From Pratylenchus scribneri (Eukaryota > Nematoda > Chromadorea > Rhabditida > Pratylenchidae), in assembly GCA_030063045.1 (NCBI GenBank), contig JAQSEB010000049.1:1674001-1738000 (forward strand): a stretch of DNA of 64,000 nucleotides. The letters are read 5' to 3'. The translations under genes were made by a program, and so were the position numbers. Below, one piece after another: positions 30,950 through 40,254 of the stretch. The notes under the pieces are model-generated. The model did no database searches. It was given only the letters and a program-made list of their open reading frames with translations, and had not been told where the DNA came from. The first letter of the stretch is position 1. Each line of letters opens with the position of its first letter.

Positions 30950-33661
30950 TTAAAAGTTTATCACTTTTTTAAAGATTAATACAATCATAACATTTCCATG
31001 TTGAAATGGGACCAATCTATTATTATCCATTGTTTGTATTTCCACTTCAATTTCACTGACTTCTCTTGGTAATACTTGACTGAAGAGAGGTGAATCATAG
31101 ATTTTCTCATTATATTCTCCTTGCTTTGCTCCGCTTACACTTACGACACGTAATAGGGAACTGAGAGAATTGCCAATGATCATGTTCGCTGTAAGTCCTT
31201 TGGCATAGACAGCAAAGCTGGAAAATCCTCCAAGTAAATCAACAGTGTACTTGGCCATCTGATTATGCCGAATATTGTATCGGGATTCGAAGCCAAGCAT
31301 GTATGCTAGTTGTTCCGATAATTCTATATGACTAATGTCCGGGTCCTCCAAATCGAGAATGAATCTGTCAAACTTTGGATGATAACGAAATGTTATCGAG
31401 TCCATCACCTTTTTGATCCGATCGATATTCACATATTGCTGGATAGAGCCAAATGTTTTGACCAAATATGCCTCCATTTCATCCGCCTTTTGTTGGCTCG
31501 TAATTTCGGACAGTAGATCGGAGAGTAATTTGTCATTTTCCCCCAGCATCCTTTTTCTGAAAAATTCAAGTCCTCCTGGTTTGTCCGGTTTTTGTTCATC
31601 TTTTTCTTCTTCATCTACTGTTTTTGATTTAAACGGTTCTACGAACCTGTCGATTCCTGTTAGTTTCTTTTCCTTTTCGTCTTCTTCTTCGTTTTCGGGA
31701 GGGGAAGTAATAGTTGTAAATGCCTGCTTAAATCGATTTATCCCTGAATATGTTAGGGTAGGCTGTATTTCTGTTTCCTCTTTCGGGGAGGATTCTCTCT
31801 CATAGGTATTGATTGAAAATGCCTGTTTGAATCTATTAATTCCCCATGATGTTTGTTCCGTCGGTTCTTGTTTGGATACCTCTTCCTTTTCATCGGAGCC
31901 CGTAAATGCCTCTGTAAATCGATTAATCCCAGCCGAAGATTTTTCCTCATTCGGTTTTGTTTCTTCTTTTTTAGTTTTCTTATCCTCTTCTTTTTCATCG
32001 GAGCCCGTAAATGCCTCTGTAAATCGATTAATCCCAGTCGAAGATTTTTCCTCTTTAGGTTTTGTTTCTTCTTTTTTGGTTTCCTTATCCTCTTCTTTTT
32101 CTTTAGATCCCTGAAATGTCTCTGTAAATCGATTAATCCCAGTCGAACTTTTTTCCTCTTTAGGTTTTGTTTCTTCTTTTTTGGTTTCCTTATCCTCTTC
32201 TTTTTCTTTAGATCCCTGAAATGTCTCTGTAAATCGATTAATCCCAGTCGAAGATTTTTCCTCTTTAGATTTTGTTTCTTCTTTTTGGGTTTGCTCCCCC
32301 TCCTTTTCTCCAGACCCCGTAAATGCCTCTGTAAATATGTTAATTCCGGTTGACGGTTTTTTCTCTTCCGGCAACTCGGCAGGGTTGGGAATTTGAGGAG
32401 CCAAAGAAGTAGTCATGATCGTAGTAGTGGCTTTAGTTGTGGTCGTTATAGGGACCTGGGTAGTAATTATGGCCGTAGTATTGGCTCTAATTGTGGCCGC
32501 GGTCGTACTGGGAGCTTGAGTTGTGGTCGTATTATTAGCTTTGGTTGTAGCCGCGGTCGTAGTGGGAGCTTGAGTTGTGGTCGTGGTCGTATTATTAGCT
32601 TTGGTTGTAGCCGCGGTCGTAGTGGGAGCTCTAGTGGTAGTCGTGGTCGTATTTTGGGGTCGAGTTGTAGCCACGGTTGTAATGGGAGCCTGAGTTGTGG
32701 TCGTAGTATTGGCTCTGGTTGTGGCTACGGTTGTAGTGGGAGCCTGAGTGGTAGTCGTGGTCGTAGTAGGAGCTTTCGTTGTGGCTACGGTTGTAGTGGG
32801 AGCCTGAGTGGTGGTCGTGGCCGTAGTAGGAGCTTTCGTTGTGGCTACGGTTGTAGTGGGAGCCTGAGTGGTGGTCGTGGTCGTAGTAGGAGCTTTCGTT
32901 GTGGCTACGGTTGTAGTGGGAGCCTGAGTCGTGGTCATAGTAGGAGCTTTCGTTGTGGCTACGTTTGTAGTGGGACCTTGAGTTGTGGTCGTATTATTAG
33001 CTTTGGTTGTAGCCGTGGTAGTGGATGGAGCCACAGTTGTAGTTGTGATCGTTGTAGAAGGTTGTGTGATTGCCACCGTAGTCGTAGATGGAGTAGCTAT
33101 AGGAGGTTTAGAATCATCCTTTTCCTTTTCTTCTTTTTTAGTTTGTTTACCTCCTGGAGGCGGAGTTACGTATCCTTCTGGCTCAATATTATCTTCTTTT
33201 GGGGAATCAGATCCTGTATTTTGTCTTCCTGTGGGAGGTGGAGTTACATATCCTTCTGGTTCAGGATACTCTTTTGGGGAATCAGATCCCGTACTTTGCT
33301 TCACATCCCTCTTTAGTCTTTTGGATGGAGATGGAGAATTTTCAAGAATATTAATAATCTTTTTCTTATTTTCGGAAATCGTAGCCTCTAGAAAATCGAC
33401 TAGTTGTTCAATCTTTGCATGAGACCCTTTTTCCACATCTAATTGTAAAATTTGATCATCATCATAATGGATCCGAATATATTGGTCTTCCAGGGTTCCG
33501 AGTGTAGGCCAAGTATAAGGATATAGAATACTATGAAGACCGCATACCCAGTCTCCAGGGAAATGAAGTGTACGACCTAAATGAACACGGTATTTGTTTG
33601 GACGATTATCCGGATAATCCGGTGAGTTACTAGGTAAATGAACAATTATTGTGTTTGACAT
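30950..33661 (-). CDS. Large Maverick virion-protein candidate with mucin-like and GINRF repeats, 903 aa
   Basis: The N-terminal ~110 residues (LPSNSPDYPDNRPNKYRVHL, then LHFPGDWVCGLHSILYP) and the C-terminal ~200 residues (LGGFSSFAVYAKGL, LRVVSVSGAKQGEY, VEIQTMDNN) resemble one protein found widely in invertebrate Mavericks, of unknown function and probably virion-associated. Here two repeat blocks separate the halves. Residues ~187-423 are Thr-rich with repeated ATTKAP/TTTTQAP and many N-T-T glycosylation-type sites. Residues ~434-674 hold eight copies of a (S/T)GINRFTE(A/T)F unit joined by Lys/Glu stretches. There is no signal peptide or membrane segment, so glycosylation is doubtful. A stalk or spike role is inferred. 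A TATA box lies at 33691-33699. Confidence 0.8.
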   Translation of the reverse strand: MSNTIIVHLPSNSPDYPDNRPNKYRVHLGRTLHFPGDWVCGLHSILYPYTWPTLGTLEDQYIRIHYDDDQILQLDVEKGSHAKIEQLVDFLEATISENKKKIINILENSPSPSKRLKRDVKQSTGSDSPKEYPEPEGYVTPPPTGRQNTGSDSPKEDNIEPEGYVTPPPGGKQTKKEEKEKDDSKPPIATPSTTTVAITQPSTTITTTTVAPSTTTATTKANNTTTTQGPTTNVATTKAPTMTTTQAPTTTVATTKAPTTTTTTTQAPTTTVATTKAPTTATTTTQAPTTTVATTKAPTTTTTTTQAPTTTVATTRANTTTTTQAPITTVATTRPQNTTTTTTRAPTTTAATTKANNTTTTTTQAPTTTAATTKANNTTTTQAPSTTAATIRANTTAIITTQVPITTTTKATTTIMTTSLAPQIPNPAELPEEKKPSTGINIFTEAFTGSGEKEGEQTQKEETKSKEEKSSTGINRFTETFQGSKEKEEDKETKKEETKPKEEKSSTGINRFTETFQGSKEKEEDKETKKEETKPKEEKSSTGINRFTEAFTGSDEKEEDKKTKKEETKPNEEKSSAGINRFTEAFTGSDEKEEVSKQEPTEQTSWGINRFKQAFSINTYERESSPKEETEIQPTLTYSGINRFKQAFTTITSPPENEEEDEKEKKLTGIDRFVEPFKSKTVDEEEKDEQKPDKPGGLEFFRKRMLGENDKLLSDLLSEITSQQKADEMEAYLVKTFGSIQQYVNIDRIKKVMDSITFRYHPKFDRFILDLEDPDISHIELSEQLAYMLGFESRYNIRHNQMAKYTVDLLGGFSSFAVYAKGLTANMIIGNSLSSLLRVVSVSGAKQGEYNEKIYDSPLFSQVLPREVSEIEVEIQTMDNNRLVPFQHGNVMIVLIFKKVINF

Positions 33662-33690
33662 TTTCTTTGCGGATCCCCGATTTTCGAATA

Positions 33691-33699
33691 CTTATATAG
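33691..33699 (-). promoter_or_regulatory. TATA box of the 903-aa protein gene
   Basis: ACTATATAAG on the minus strand, about 30 bases before the ATG at 33661. Confidence 0.55.
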
Positions 33700-33725
33700 T
33701 GTCGAGTCTATGTAAACATTTTTAT

Positions 33726-34805
33726 TCAAGCCATATTAATTTCATTAATCCAATATGTTTCATTAGGATATCCTTTAAATCGAACTAATATTTGTTTTGT
33801 TCCATCTGATAATGTCTTCTTTCTTAACACCTTCTCGATCTTATATTCTGTGTCGGCTTCCTTCCTCACTTTGGCCAGTTCTTCACCGTAAAAATTACCT
33901 TTGAATTTTTCTCCCTTTTCATCCTTGACTTTGTATTGTATCGGTTTTCCTTGTCTCTTCACCTCGTCAATCTCGAGTATTTCATCATCCCAATTTTGAG
34001 TATAGCTCTTTTCGAATTTCCCTTTTCCTCGACTCATTCGTACAAAATCGCCTTCCTTAAATTTTGGCACCGTCTTTTTCGATATATCGTATTCTCCTCC
34101 ATACAACTTTTCCCATACTTGCTGGGCATTTTCGGGGGTAACATCCACTGGCCTCATTCCATGGGTTCGACTCTTTGAATGATTTATGGCATCAACAATT
34201 TGTGGTAAAACATCTATCCATATAGCCTTTGATTTATGTCCCATGTATCTGTAGAGTCGTTGTTTCATGTTCCGTATGGCTCGTTCAGCAAGCGAGGCTT
34301 TTTGGTATGGGGAGCTGGCCTTCAACTTTTGTATTTGTTCACTTTCGAAGAATTTTGACAATGTTCCATTACAAAATTCCGTTCCCAGATCCGAATATAT
34401 TCGCCATGGATTTTTGGGCATTTGTTCGAGTAATTTTTTAAATGATTCCAGCATATCATCGGCTTTTTTGGTTTTTACAGGGGTAGCAAAGACTCGTTTT
34501 GATAGGACATCAATCCCCACTAGAATGTATTTGTAACCTTTATTCGTACGGGATAGGGACTTCATGTCAGCCAGATCTACTTGTACATCAGTCATGTACC
34601 CAGAGGCTACGGTCTTTGCCCTTTTGAAATGTACTCTACGGGGACGATGTAGGGTATAGGTACGGTGACCCTGTAGAAAGTGGTCTACATCTTTTTTATT
34701 AATATTTCCATCCTTTTTCTTGGCCGCCTCTAATAAGGGTTGAACACCGGCAAAGCCGGCTGGATTTGTGGGATCATTATAGATTTCGGACAATTTTTCT
34801 TCCAT
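33726..34805 (-). CDS. Maverick integrase (retroviral type, DDE) with C-terminal chromodomain, 359 aa
   Basis: It joins the linear element to target DNA and makes the 6-bp duplication. The catalytic triad is visible: Asp77 in VQVDLAD, Asp139 in YSDLGTEF and Glu174 in SLAERAIRN, with 34 residues between the last two. The core is followed by an SH3-like stretch (KEGDFVRMSRGKGKFEKSY) and a C-terminal chromodomain (EYKIEKVLRKK, ILVRFKGYP, YWINE), which in other elements guides insertion to marked chromatin. I do not see a clear N-terminal zinc-binding HHCC. The gene is intact and of normal length. The next gene upstream ends at 34851. Confidence 0.96.
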   Translation of the reverse strand: MEEKLSEIYNDPTNPAGFAGVQPLLEAAKKKDGNINKKDVDHFLQGHRTYTLHRPRRVHFKRAKTVASGYMTDVQVDLADMKSLSRTNKGYKYILVGIDVLSKRVFATPVKTKKADDMLESFKKLLEQMPKNPWRIYSDLGTEFCNGTLSKFFESEQIQKLKASSPYQKASLAERAIRNMKQRLYRYMGHKSKAIWIDVLPQIVDAINHSKSRTHGMRPVDVTPENAQQVWEKLYGGEYDISKKTVPKFKEGDFVRMSRGKGKFEKSYTQNWDDEILEIDEVKRQGKPIQYKVKDEKGEKFKGNFYGEELAKVRKEADTEYKIEKVLRKKTLSDGTKQILVRFKGYPNETYWINEINMA

Positions 34806-34850
34806 ATTAGAATAGATTATGATAAGATTTATCGAGTTTAAATAAACATT

Positions 34851-36392
34851 TTACAACAATTCTCTAAGTGTAGGTTTTCGACTGGCCCATTTCTTTGTAT
34901 CGAATTTTGTAGGTTTTCTCTTTGCCCATTTCAATGTATCGATTCTGGTTGGCTTTCTCTCCGCCCATTTTATCTTCTTTGTTACCGTAGACTCTTCATC
35001 TGCTTGTTTTCTTTTCGTTCCCTTTCTTGGTGGTGGCATTATCGCCAATAATGGTGGTTTACCTTCGATCGCCTTTAATCCGGGTTTGTCTTCAATCGCC
35101 TTTAATCCGGGTTTGTCTTCGATTGCACTTATCGGGAATTTGTCTAGGATGGCTTTTATTGGAGGTTTTCCTTTGATTGCCTTCTTCCGATTATTCTGGG
35201 CCCGTGGACCAGAAGTTGCTGGTGAACGCAAATTGGAATGTCGCCTTTTGCCTTTGATCGCCTTTTTGACACTGGATGGTAGGGCGAATTTTTGTTTCTT
35301 GTTCGATTCGGGCACATCCAATAGCTTTCTCTTTGGTCCTCTCCTTGGTGGTGGGGTTGGTAAAGCCAATATTGGATCTTGGAATCTGGCTTTCTTACTC
35401 CCCGGGTATTCGTCAACATCCGTTGCTCTTCTTTTCAATCTTTCATATCTCACTCCGGGTGTCAAAAATTCCAATAGGTCCGGATCATATCCTTTCTTAC
35501 GATAGTTGGGTCGATCGACTAGTGGGAAATCCAATTCCATTGGTCGTTCGGGTTGGGGAGCGATTGCCAATTTTGATTGGGGAGGCATTATTTCTGGAAG
35601 TGTCGAGTCGTCTACCAATTCTTCGATTATAGGACGTGACTGGGGCTCATCATCTTCTGCAATTGCCTTTGGTTTTTTCTTTGGATAAGGCTTCTTCTGT
35701 ATTCGCTTATTCCGGCCTGCTGCTGGCGAACGCAGGTTGGAAGCACCTTTTGATCGAAATGGTCCGCCCCATATTTTTGGAGGAAAGGATGGCATTTCAA
35801 TTGAAGGGGGCTGGGCTAGTGTAGGGGGCTGGGTTACTATAGATGTAGACGGCCGATCCTCATCCAATCCTGGTACAAAAACTTCATCTGGATTTGGGGG
35901 GACGGCTGGTGGCTCAATCGGTTCAGCAGGTTTAGACGGACTTCTGGCTCTACCTGGTCCTCTCCTCTTTTCTGGACTAATCCCTTTGGCTCGGGTTAGA
36001 TTAGGTCTGTTTGGTTTTTTGGACATTTCGGGTCTACTCTTCTTTGTTGGTAACGTATCTGGCTCATCCGGTGGAATTATTTCCTCTTCATCCTCGTCCC
36101 CTTTTTTCATCACCATTTTGGCTCCTTTGGTCACCTCTACTCTGATTGGCTTATTCTCCTTTTCATTTTTAATTGTTAAGTATCTTCTTAATTCCTGGTT
36201 ATATTTTACATTTTTTCTAGATGGATCGATTTTCTCATTCTTAATCTTTTCGATTTGTCTTCGGGTAAAGTCTAAACTATCATCGCCGGTATCACGGACC
36301 GAAGTAAGACCACGATATATTTGTTCTGGAATAATAATCAATTTATTCGCCATTTCGGAAAATACAATAGTGTATGAAAAATCATCTGTCAT
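34851..36392 (-). CDS. Maverick protein with a conserved N-terminus and a long disordered basic tail, about 513 aa
   Basis: I cannot name a function. The second ATG (36353) gives MANKLIIIPEQIYRGLTS; this region together with DPSRKNVKYNQELRRYL resembles the start of a protein common in Mavericks, so translation may begin there. The first ATG (36392) overlaps the upstream stop as ATGA. The rest is Pro/Lys/Arg-rich and probably disordered, with short repeats: (L/S)RSPAAG or LRSPATS, KAIEDKPGL (several copies near 420-450), and W(A/K)(E/K/S)RKPT four times at the C-terminus. A DNA-condensing or scaffold role in the virion would fit the charge but is inference. Confidence 0.75.
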   Translation of the reverse strand: MTDDFSYTIVFSEMANKLIIIPEQIYRGLTSVRDTGDDSLDFTRRQIEKIKNEKIDPSRKNVKYNQELRRYLTIKNEKENKPIRVEVTKGAKMVMKKGDEDEEEIIPPDEPDTLPTKKSRPEMSKKPNRPNLTRAKGISPEKRRGPGRARSPSKPAEPIEPPAVPPNPDEVFVPGLDEDRPSTSIVTQPPTLAQPPSIEMPSFPPKIWGGPFRSKGASNLRSPAAGRNKRIQKKPYPKKKPKAIAEDDEPQSRPIIEELVDDSTLPEIMPPQSKLAIAPQPERPMELDFPLVDRPNYRKKGYDPDLLEFLTPGVRYERLKRRATDVDEYPGSKKARFQDPILALPTPPPRRGPKRKLLDVPESNKKQKFALPSSVKKAIKGKRRHSNLRSPATSGPRAQNNRKKAIKGKPPIKAILDKFPISAIEDKPGLKAIEDKPGLKAIEGKPPLLAIMPPPRKGTKRKQADEESTVTKKIKWAERKPTRIDTLKWAKRKPTKFDTKKWASRKPTLRELL

Positions 36393-36748
36393 TCATTTCT
36401 TTTTATAGCCGTCTTGGCAATTTCGATCAGAAGGGGAGTAAGCAATGCTGTAAAGAAGGCAGTCCCGGCACCGGTACCTTTTTGGACAATAAATTTTCTT
36501 GCACCCTTTTCTGTTTTCAGCCTGCCCATTTTACGGATATAATCAGCATATGGGGACATTCGTTTCTTCTGGCGGGTAGTCAGGGAAAAACGGCTATTCA
36601 AAATATTCAAACAAAATTCCACCAATGCAAGCAATTGTGGGGAGGAAGCATTTTTTAATAGTTTACGTAATTTCTTTTCCGATCTTGTCTTTGATAATAG
36701 TCGTAAAAAGTTTTTATTCTCGACAATAAATTCGGGGATTTTAGACAT
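36389..36748 (-). CDS. Small conserved Maverick protein, 119 aa
   Basis: It matches a small Lys/Leu-rich protein that recurs in invertebrate Mavericks next to the ATPase: a LLSKTRSEKKLRKLLKNASS-type N-terminus, then ALVEFCLNILN, LTTRQKKRMSPYADYIRKM, and a FIVQKGTGAG with a hydrophobic C-terminal segment (FFTALLTPLLIEIAK). Its role is unknown. The ATG (36746-36748) overlaps the stop of the ATPase gene by 8 bases, and its stop overlaps the next ATG by 4 bases, so it must be translated from the same message by reinitiation, leaky scanning or a separate start. Confidence 0.82.
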   Translation of the reverse strand: MSKIPEFIVENKNFLRLLSKTRSEKKLRKLLKNASSPQLLALVEFCLNILNSRFSLTTRQKKRMSPYADYIRKMGRLKTEKGARKFIVQKGTGAGTAFFTALLTPLLIEIAKTAIKRNE

Positions 36749-37394
36749 TTTTTGGAATGAAGATGGATGGTAGCTCATCATCTTTAAATAGATTTGTCCG
36801 TAGGCGCAGAAGGGGATCCGAGGCGGCATGCATATCGACGACCAAATAGCCATAGGGTTCATTCGTTGCCTGTTTGTAGGCATCCAAGAAGAAATCCAAT
36901 TGACGTGGAAACAGTTGGACTCCAATGTTCCTTATGGACAATGCAGAATTTGGGGATCTCATTAGGATTAGGTATTGAGCATTTTGTCGAGCTACCTTTA
37001 TCTTTTTCTCGAACAAATTTTGGGTTACAAAGACAACGGCGAAATTCTGATGATGACTCTTGGCGGTAAATAATTTCGACAAATAATCCTCTGATATACT
37101 CAGTAATAAATCATCCAGGATTAGAAGGAGTGGCTTCTCTTGGCGTTTAATCAGCTCTTCTGGAGGTACCCCACTATAAACAGGAATACCGATTTTTTGG
37201 AGATCCGGTATAATGGTGCTCATTTCTCCAAAACAATATAGCATTGATTTGGGTGGGGGAGTAATTAGGGAATGGGCTTCGGCAATAAATCTCAGGAGAA
37301 ATGTACTCTTTCCCGAAGAACTTGGACCGGATATTATCATACCAAATGGGGATTTAAATTTTAAATCTTTATCTGAGAATGTGGAAATTTCCAT
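36741..37394 (-). CDS. FtsK/HerA-type genome packaging ATPase, 217 aa
   Basis: It drives the element's DNA into capsids. Walker A is GPSSSGKST (residues 23-31) and Walker B is LLLILDD (89-95). A later VVFVTQN (~120) fits the sensor region, and LILMRSPN follows. This is the A32-like ATPase of Mavericks, at normal length. I take the ATG at 37392-37394 (MEISTFSDKDLKF), which starts just before the first conserved strand. An in-frame ATG at 37418 would add eight residues. The gene begins 8-32 bases after the stop of the 251-aa gene and ends overlapping the 119-aa gene. Confidence 0.95.
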   Translation of the reverse strand: MEISTFSDKDLKFKSPFGMIISGPSSSGKSTFLLRFIAEAHSLITPPPKSMLYCFGEMSTIIPDLQKIGIPVYSGVPPEELIKRQEKPLLLILDDLLLSISEDYLSKLFTAKSHHQNFAVVFVTQNLFEKKIKVARQNAQYLILMRSPNSALSIRNIGVQLFPRQLDFFLDAYKQATNEPYGYLVVDMHAASDPLLRLRTNLFKDDELPSIFIPKNV

Positions 37395-37425
37395 TATGAA
37401 TAAAGAAAATATCACCATCGATCAT

Positions 37426-38181
37426 TTAAATATCCGCCGATGGTTCAATCTTTGGTTCTTTCTCTTCTTCTTTTATCGGACTCATTGGCCTCTCTGGGGG
37501 TGGGATCAAAAATTCGATGAAGGTTGCCACTGCCGAAATCGTTTCCAAAAGAGCTTTGATGGATTCATTCGGCACTCCCCGTTGTTGCACCGCTTCCTGG
37601 TTTTTTTCGTACAATTCTCTTTGCTCTTGGCTGATAAACGACGTACCCATTGAAAGGAGATCCAAAAACTGTTCAAATTCGGGACCACCTTGATTTTTGA
37701 AATTTTCCCTGAAATGTTCAACGGCTTGTTTGTCGTCTACGATTAAGTCTAAAAAAGCCAGTACTGTTTTGATCATTGTGTGGAGCCTTTGGTTCTTCTT
37801 ATCTGTTGTCGCTTTTCGTTCCTTGATGGGGAGCAGCTTTCCATGCTCAATCTTTTGGATTATTCCTTTGGCATCCCTCTTCAATTTTAAAAAGTAACGG
37901 GTAGGTGTTTCCGAGTTTATGGTTATCGTATAATCCTGTTCCCCATTGACTAGACGAAAGATGCACTTTTGTGGTAGATCATAGGTACGGACAAATTGGA
38001 TGAAATTTGTACCCCTCAATCGGTTACAGTACAGGGATATTCCCTCCTTTATCAACAAAAAGTCTATGTAAAAAATCTTTGACTTTGGTTTATGTTCAAA
38101 GGGGAACGACGATGGACAGTCCAATCTAGGACTAGAGATTTTTAATTCTGAAGGAAGAATTTCTAGTAAAAATTCTGTCAT
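37426..38181 (-). CDS. Unknown Maverick protein, 251 aa, first gene of the packaging cluster
   Basis: I do not recognise a domain. The first ~125 residues are beta-rich (KIFYIDFLLIKEGISLY, CIFRLVNGEQDYTITIN). The middle is helical (HTMIKTVLAFLDLIVDD, EFEQFLDLLSM). The C-terminus is rich in Pro and Glu. There is no signal peptide or membrane segment. The ATG at 38181 follows a TATA box at 38217-38224. ATPase, 119-aa and 513-aa genes follow with gaps or overlaps of a few bases, so this gene probably leads a shared transcript. Confidence 0.75.
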   Translation of the reverse strand: MTEFLLEILPSELKISSPRLDCPSSFPFEHKPKSKIFYIDFLLIKEGISLYCNRLRGTNFIQFVRTYDLPQKCIFRLVNGEQDYTITINSETPTRYFLKLKRDAKGIIQKIEHGKLLPIKERKATTDKKNQRLHTMIKTVLAFLDLIVDDKQAVEHFRENFKNQGGPEFEQFLDLLSMGTSFISQEQRELYEKNQEAVQQRGVPNESIKALLETISAVATFIEFLIPPPERPMSPIKEEEKEPKIEPSADI

Positions 38182-38216
38182 TTTTTTCGAGTGACAAATG
38201 ATGAAATTCTGTCGAC

Positions 38217-38224
38217 TTATATAC
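38217..38224 (-). promoter_or_regulatory. TATA box leading the 251-aa/ATPase/119-aa/513-aa cluster
   Basis: GTATATAA on the minus strand, about 40 bases before the ATG at 38181. It is the only clear TATA motif I see ahead of these four nearly contiguous genes. Confidence 0.6.
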
Positions 38225-38459
38225 TCCCGAACTATTCAGAGGTTGCTATAGAAATCCCTTACAATATGCTTCCCATAAAGAAAAATAATAAAAAATATTT
38301 TTATTGAATAAAATATAAATGTATAAAATAATATAAAATCAAATATTGATTAAAAATTATAAATGAATAAAAATAATATAAAAATCAAATATTAAAATAT
38401 GAAAAAAATATTTCATTCCCATAAAGGGATTTCTTCCCACACATTTTCATCCATTTTCA

Positions 38460-38998
38460 CTAGGGAGCCCGACCCATCAATGTTGCCGGAGTCGCCGATG
38501 TTGATTGTGCCTGTAGGAAATGGGGTAAATTAATTTGGGGGTTGTTTACCGTATTCCGATGAGGACCTTCTGGTCGACGATGCATTGGATGGGTGGAATT
38601 GGGTCCAACATTGGAGCTCAACAAAGGAATGAAGCCTGGAATTTATAATTTATGAAAAATGATTGATTAATAAGAAATATACGGCTAGGTGGACGGCGAC
38701 ATTTTACGAACAGTTTGAAAGCCAAATGGGCAAACTGTTTAAAAAAATATTTTTCTTTTTAAAACTCCCCAAAAAATATTACAATCAAAACAAAGATGGC
38801 AATAAGGGCCCAAAAAATGAAGTCAACTTTTTGTGGATGAGTTGGCATGGAAATTGGGGAGGTGATGATTTGATCAAATTCCTCGGGATTAATTGATTCA
38901 TGGACACAAATAATTGGTTTGACAAACCCCACTTTTCTAATACAACGATGACCATCGGGACAATCGCAATCGGGGGAGTTTGTATATTTCCATGCCAT
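38460..38998 (-). CDS. Spliced single-pass membrane protein at the Maverick right end, 134 aa
   Basis: Four exons (38998-38783, 38734-38683, 38635-38550, 38510-38460) keep one frame. Introns are about 40-48 bp with GT-AG ends. The N-terminal part has CDCPDGHRC and another Cys (CVHES), suggesting a small disulphide domain. The first junction completes a membrane segment (FIFWALIAIFVLIFAHLAF) followed by the basic KCRR, and the tail is Pro/Ser/Thr-rich. Without splicing the frame stops shortly after the membrane segment, which also gives a plausible 79-aa protein ending at 38759, so both forms may exist. No family recognised. Introns are unusual beside the intronless core genes. Confidence 0.6.
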
Positions 38999-38999
38999 A

Positions 39000-39300
39000 G
39001 TTGTGTAAATTAATTCAAATATATTTCTAAAAATGGATGGGGGAGGGGTAGAAAATGGTTTGAATTGAAAATGGGGATAAATCAAATGGTTTTGTTTGGG
39101 GGAAAGTCCGATGATGGGAAGGGGCACCTTTCAATTTCACAATTTGGGCCAATGAATATGTTTTTGGGTCGATGATGGGTAGGGAAGTAACAACTCAACA
39201 TGTATATGTTTGTGGAGATTCGATGTTGGGAAAGGGTCACCTTTCCATTATATTGTACCCCTATTTCATCATTAAAACTATAAACTAGAAAAAATTAGAA
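39000..39300. repeat. Short direct repeats between the two right-end membrane-protein genes
   Basis: CGATGATGGGAAGGGGCACCTTTC (start near 39108) recurs as CGATGATGGGTAGGGAAG and CGATGTTGGGAAAGGGTCACC over the next 140 bases. No gene is seen on these ~450 bases upstream of 38998. Confidence 0.45.
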
Positions 39301-39449
39301 AATATTTTTATTTCAAATAAATAAATCAAATTTTAATATAAAATATAAATAATAATAAATCAACAAAAAATATAAAAATGGTTAACAAATAACAAATATT
39401 GTTAAAAATTTTCTTTTGCCCTTTGGGCTTTCTTCTTTCTCTTCATTCT

Positions 39450-39760
39450 TCATTTTTTGGTCAACAGCACCACGAAGAAGAGGAATTGCGCCACCGCCAC
39501 CACCAGCAGAGCAACCATTGAAAGAAAGTGGCGTTCTTAAAAATATTTGGGAATTATTGAGAAATATATTTAAAATCTTACCTTTCCACATCCACTCTTT
39601 CCGGTTGATGTGATTGGCATTGGCATTGGGCACGGCCGAAGGCGGTGGTGAGCACGGGATGGCCGGTGGTGGCATTGAGTAAATGTTGTCCTCCTGGAAA
39701 AAGAGGGATTTAATTTTTAAAATTTAAAAAAATTTTTATTACCCAAAATGGATTATTCAT
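39450..39760 (-). CDS. Spliced small tail-anchored membrane protein, 71 aa
   Basis: Three exons (39760-39743, 39693-39582, 39535-39450) join in frame with GT-AG introns of 46-49 bp; their lengths (18+112+86) sum to 72 codons. The N-terminal half is Pro/Ala/Asn-rich (SMPPPAIPCSPPPS). The third exon is almost wholly a membrane segment (MVALLVVAVAQFLFFVVLL) ending in TKK and stop, as in tail-anchored proteins. Without the second splice the frame leaves the membrane segment. No family recognised. It is the gene closest to the right end. Confidence 0.55.
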
Positions 39761-40254
39761 TTTTGAATAAATAATTTGACGTATTTATTGAAAGAAATAA
39801 ATTTGATTTTGTTTTTCGGCTAAAAAATTAAATTAATAATTTTTAGGGTGGGGGAATAAAATTATGGAAATTAGGGAGGGAGGGGGCAGGATGAATGAAT
39901 TATTATTTTTGGGTAGAAGGAATTGTTATGAAATAAAATAAGATGGTCCCCGTTTCCTTTTTACTTTTTGTTTTGATGGGGAGGCTGGTAGAAGAAAGGA
40001 AATGGGAATCGATGACGTAATACTGGTCAGAGAAATGGAAATGGGTGAGAGAAGGGAAAGGTCGATGACGCAATAAAGGGTAGAGAGGAGGAAGTGGACT
40101 GGGAGGCGCGAGGACGGCTGGCACTTGGCAGCGAACACGATTGGTGAAAGAAGGGAGGAAGTGTAGGGGATTAACCAAAAAATCATTTTTGGAAAAATAA
40201 AATTTTATTAAAAATTATTAATTAATCAATTATGAAATTAAAAAAGGAAATAAG
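39761..40254. promoter_or_regulatory. Right-end spacer of the Maverick with CRE-like sites
   Basis: No gene is supported. TGACGTAA (near 40014) and TGACGCAA (near 40067) resemble the CRE at the plus-strand genes and lie upstream of the two spliced minus-strand genes. Confidence 0.35.

Noticed and set aside
32393..33316. Plus-strand ORF of 307 aa rich in Gly, Ser, Arg and Cys
   Set aside because: It is the antisense shadow of the Thr-rich repeat of the 903-aa protein gene.
35737..36408. Plus-strand ORF of 223 aa, rich in Ser and Gly
   Set aside because: Antisense shadow of the 513-aa basic protein gene.
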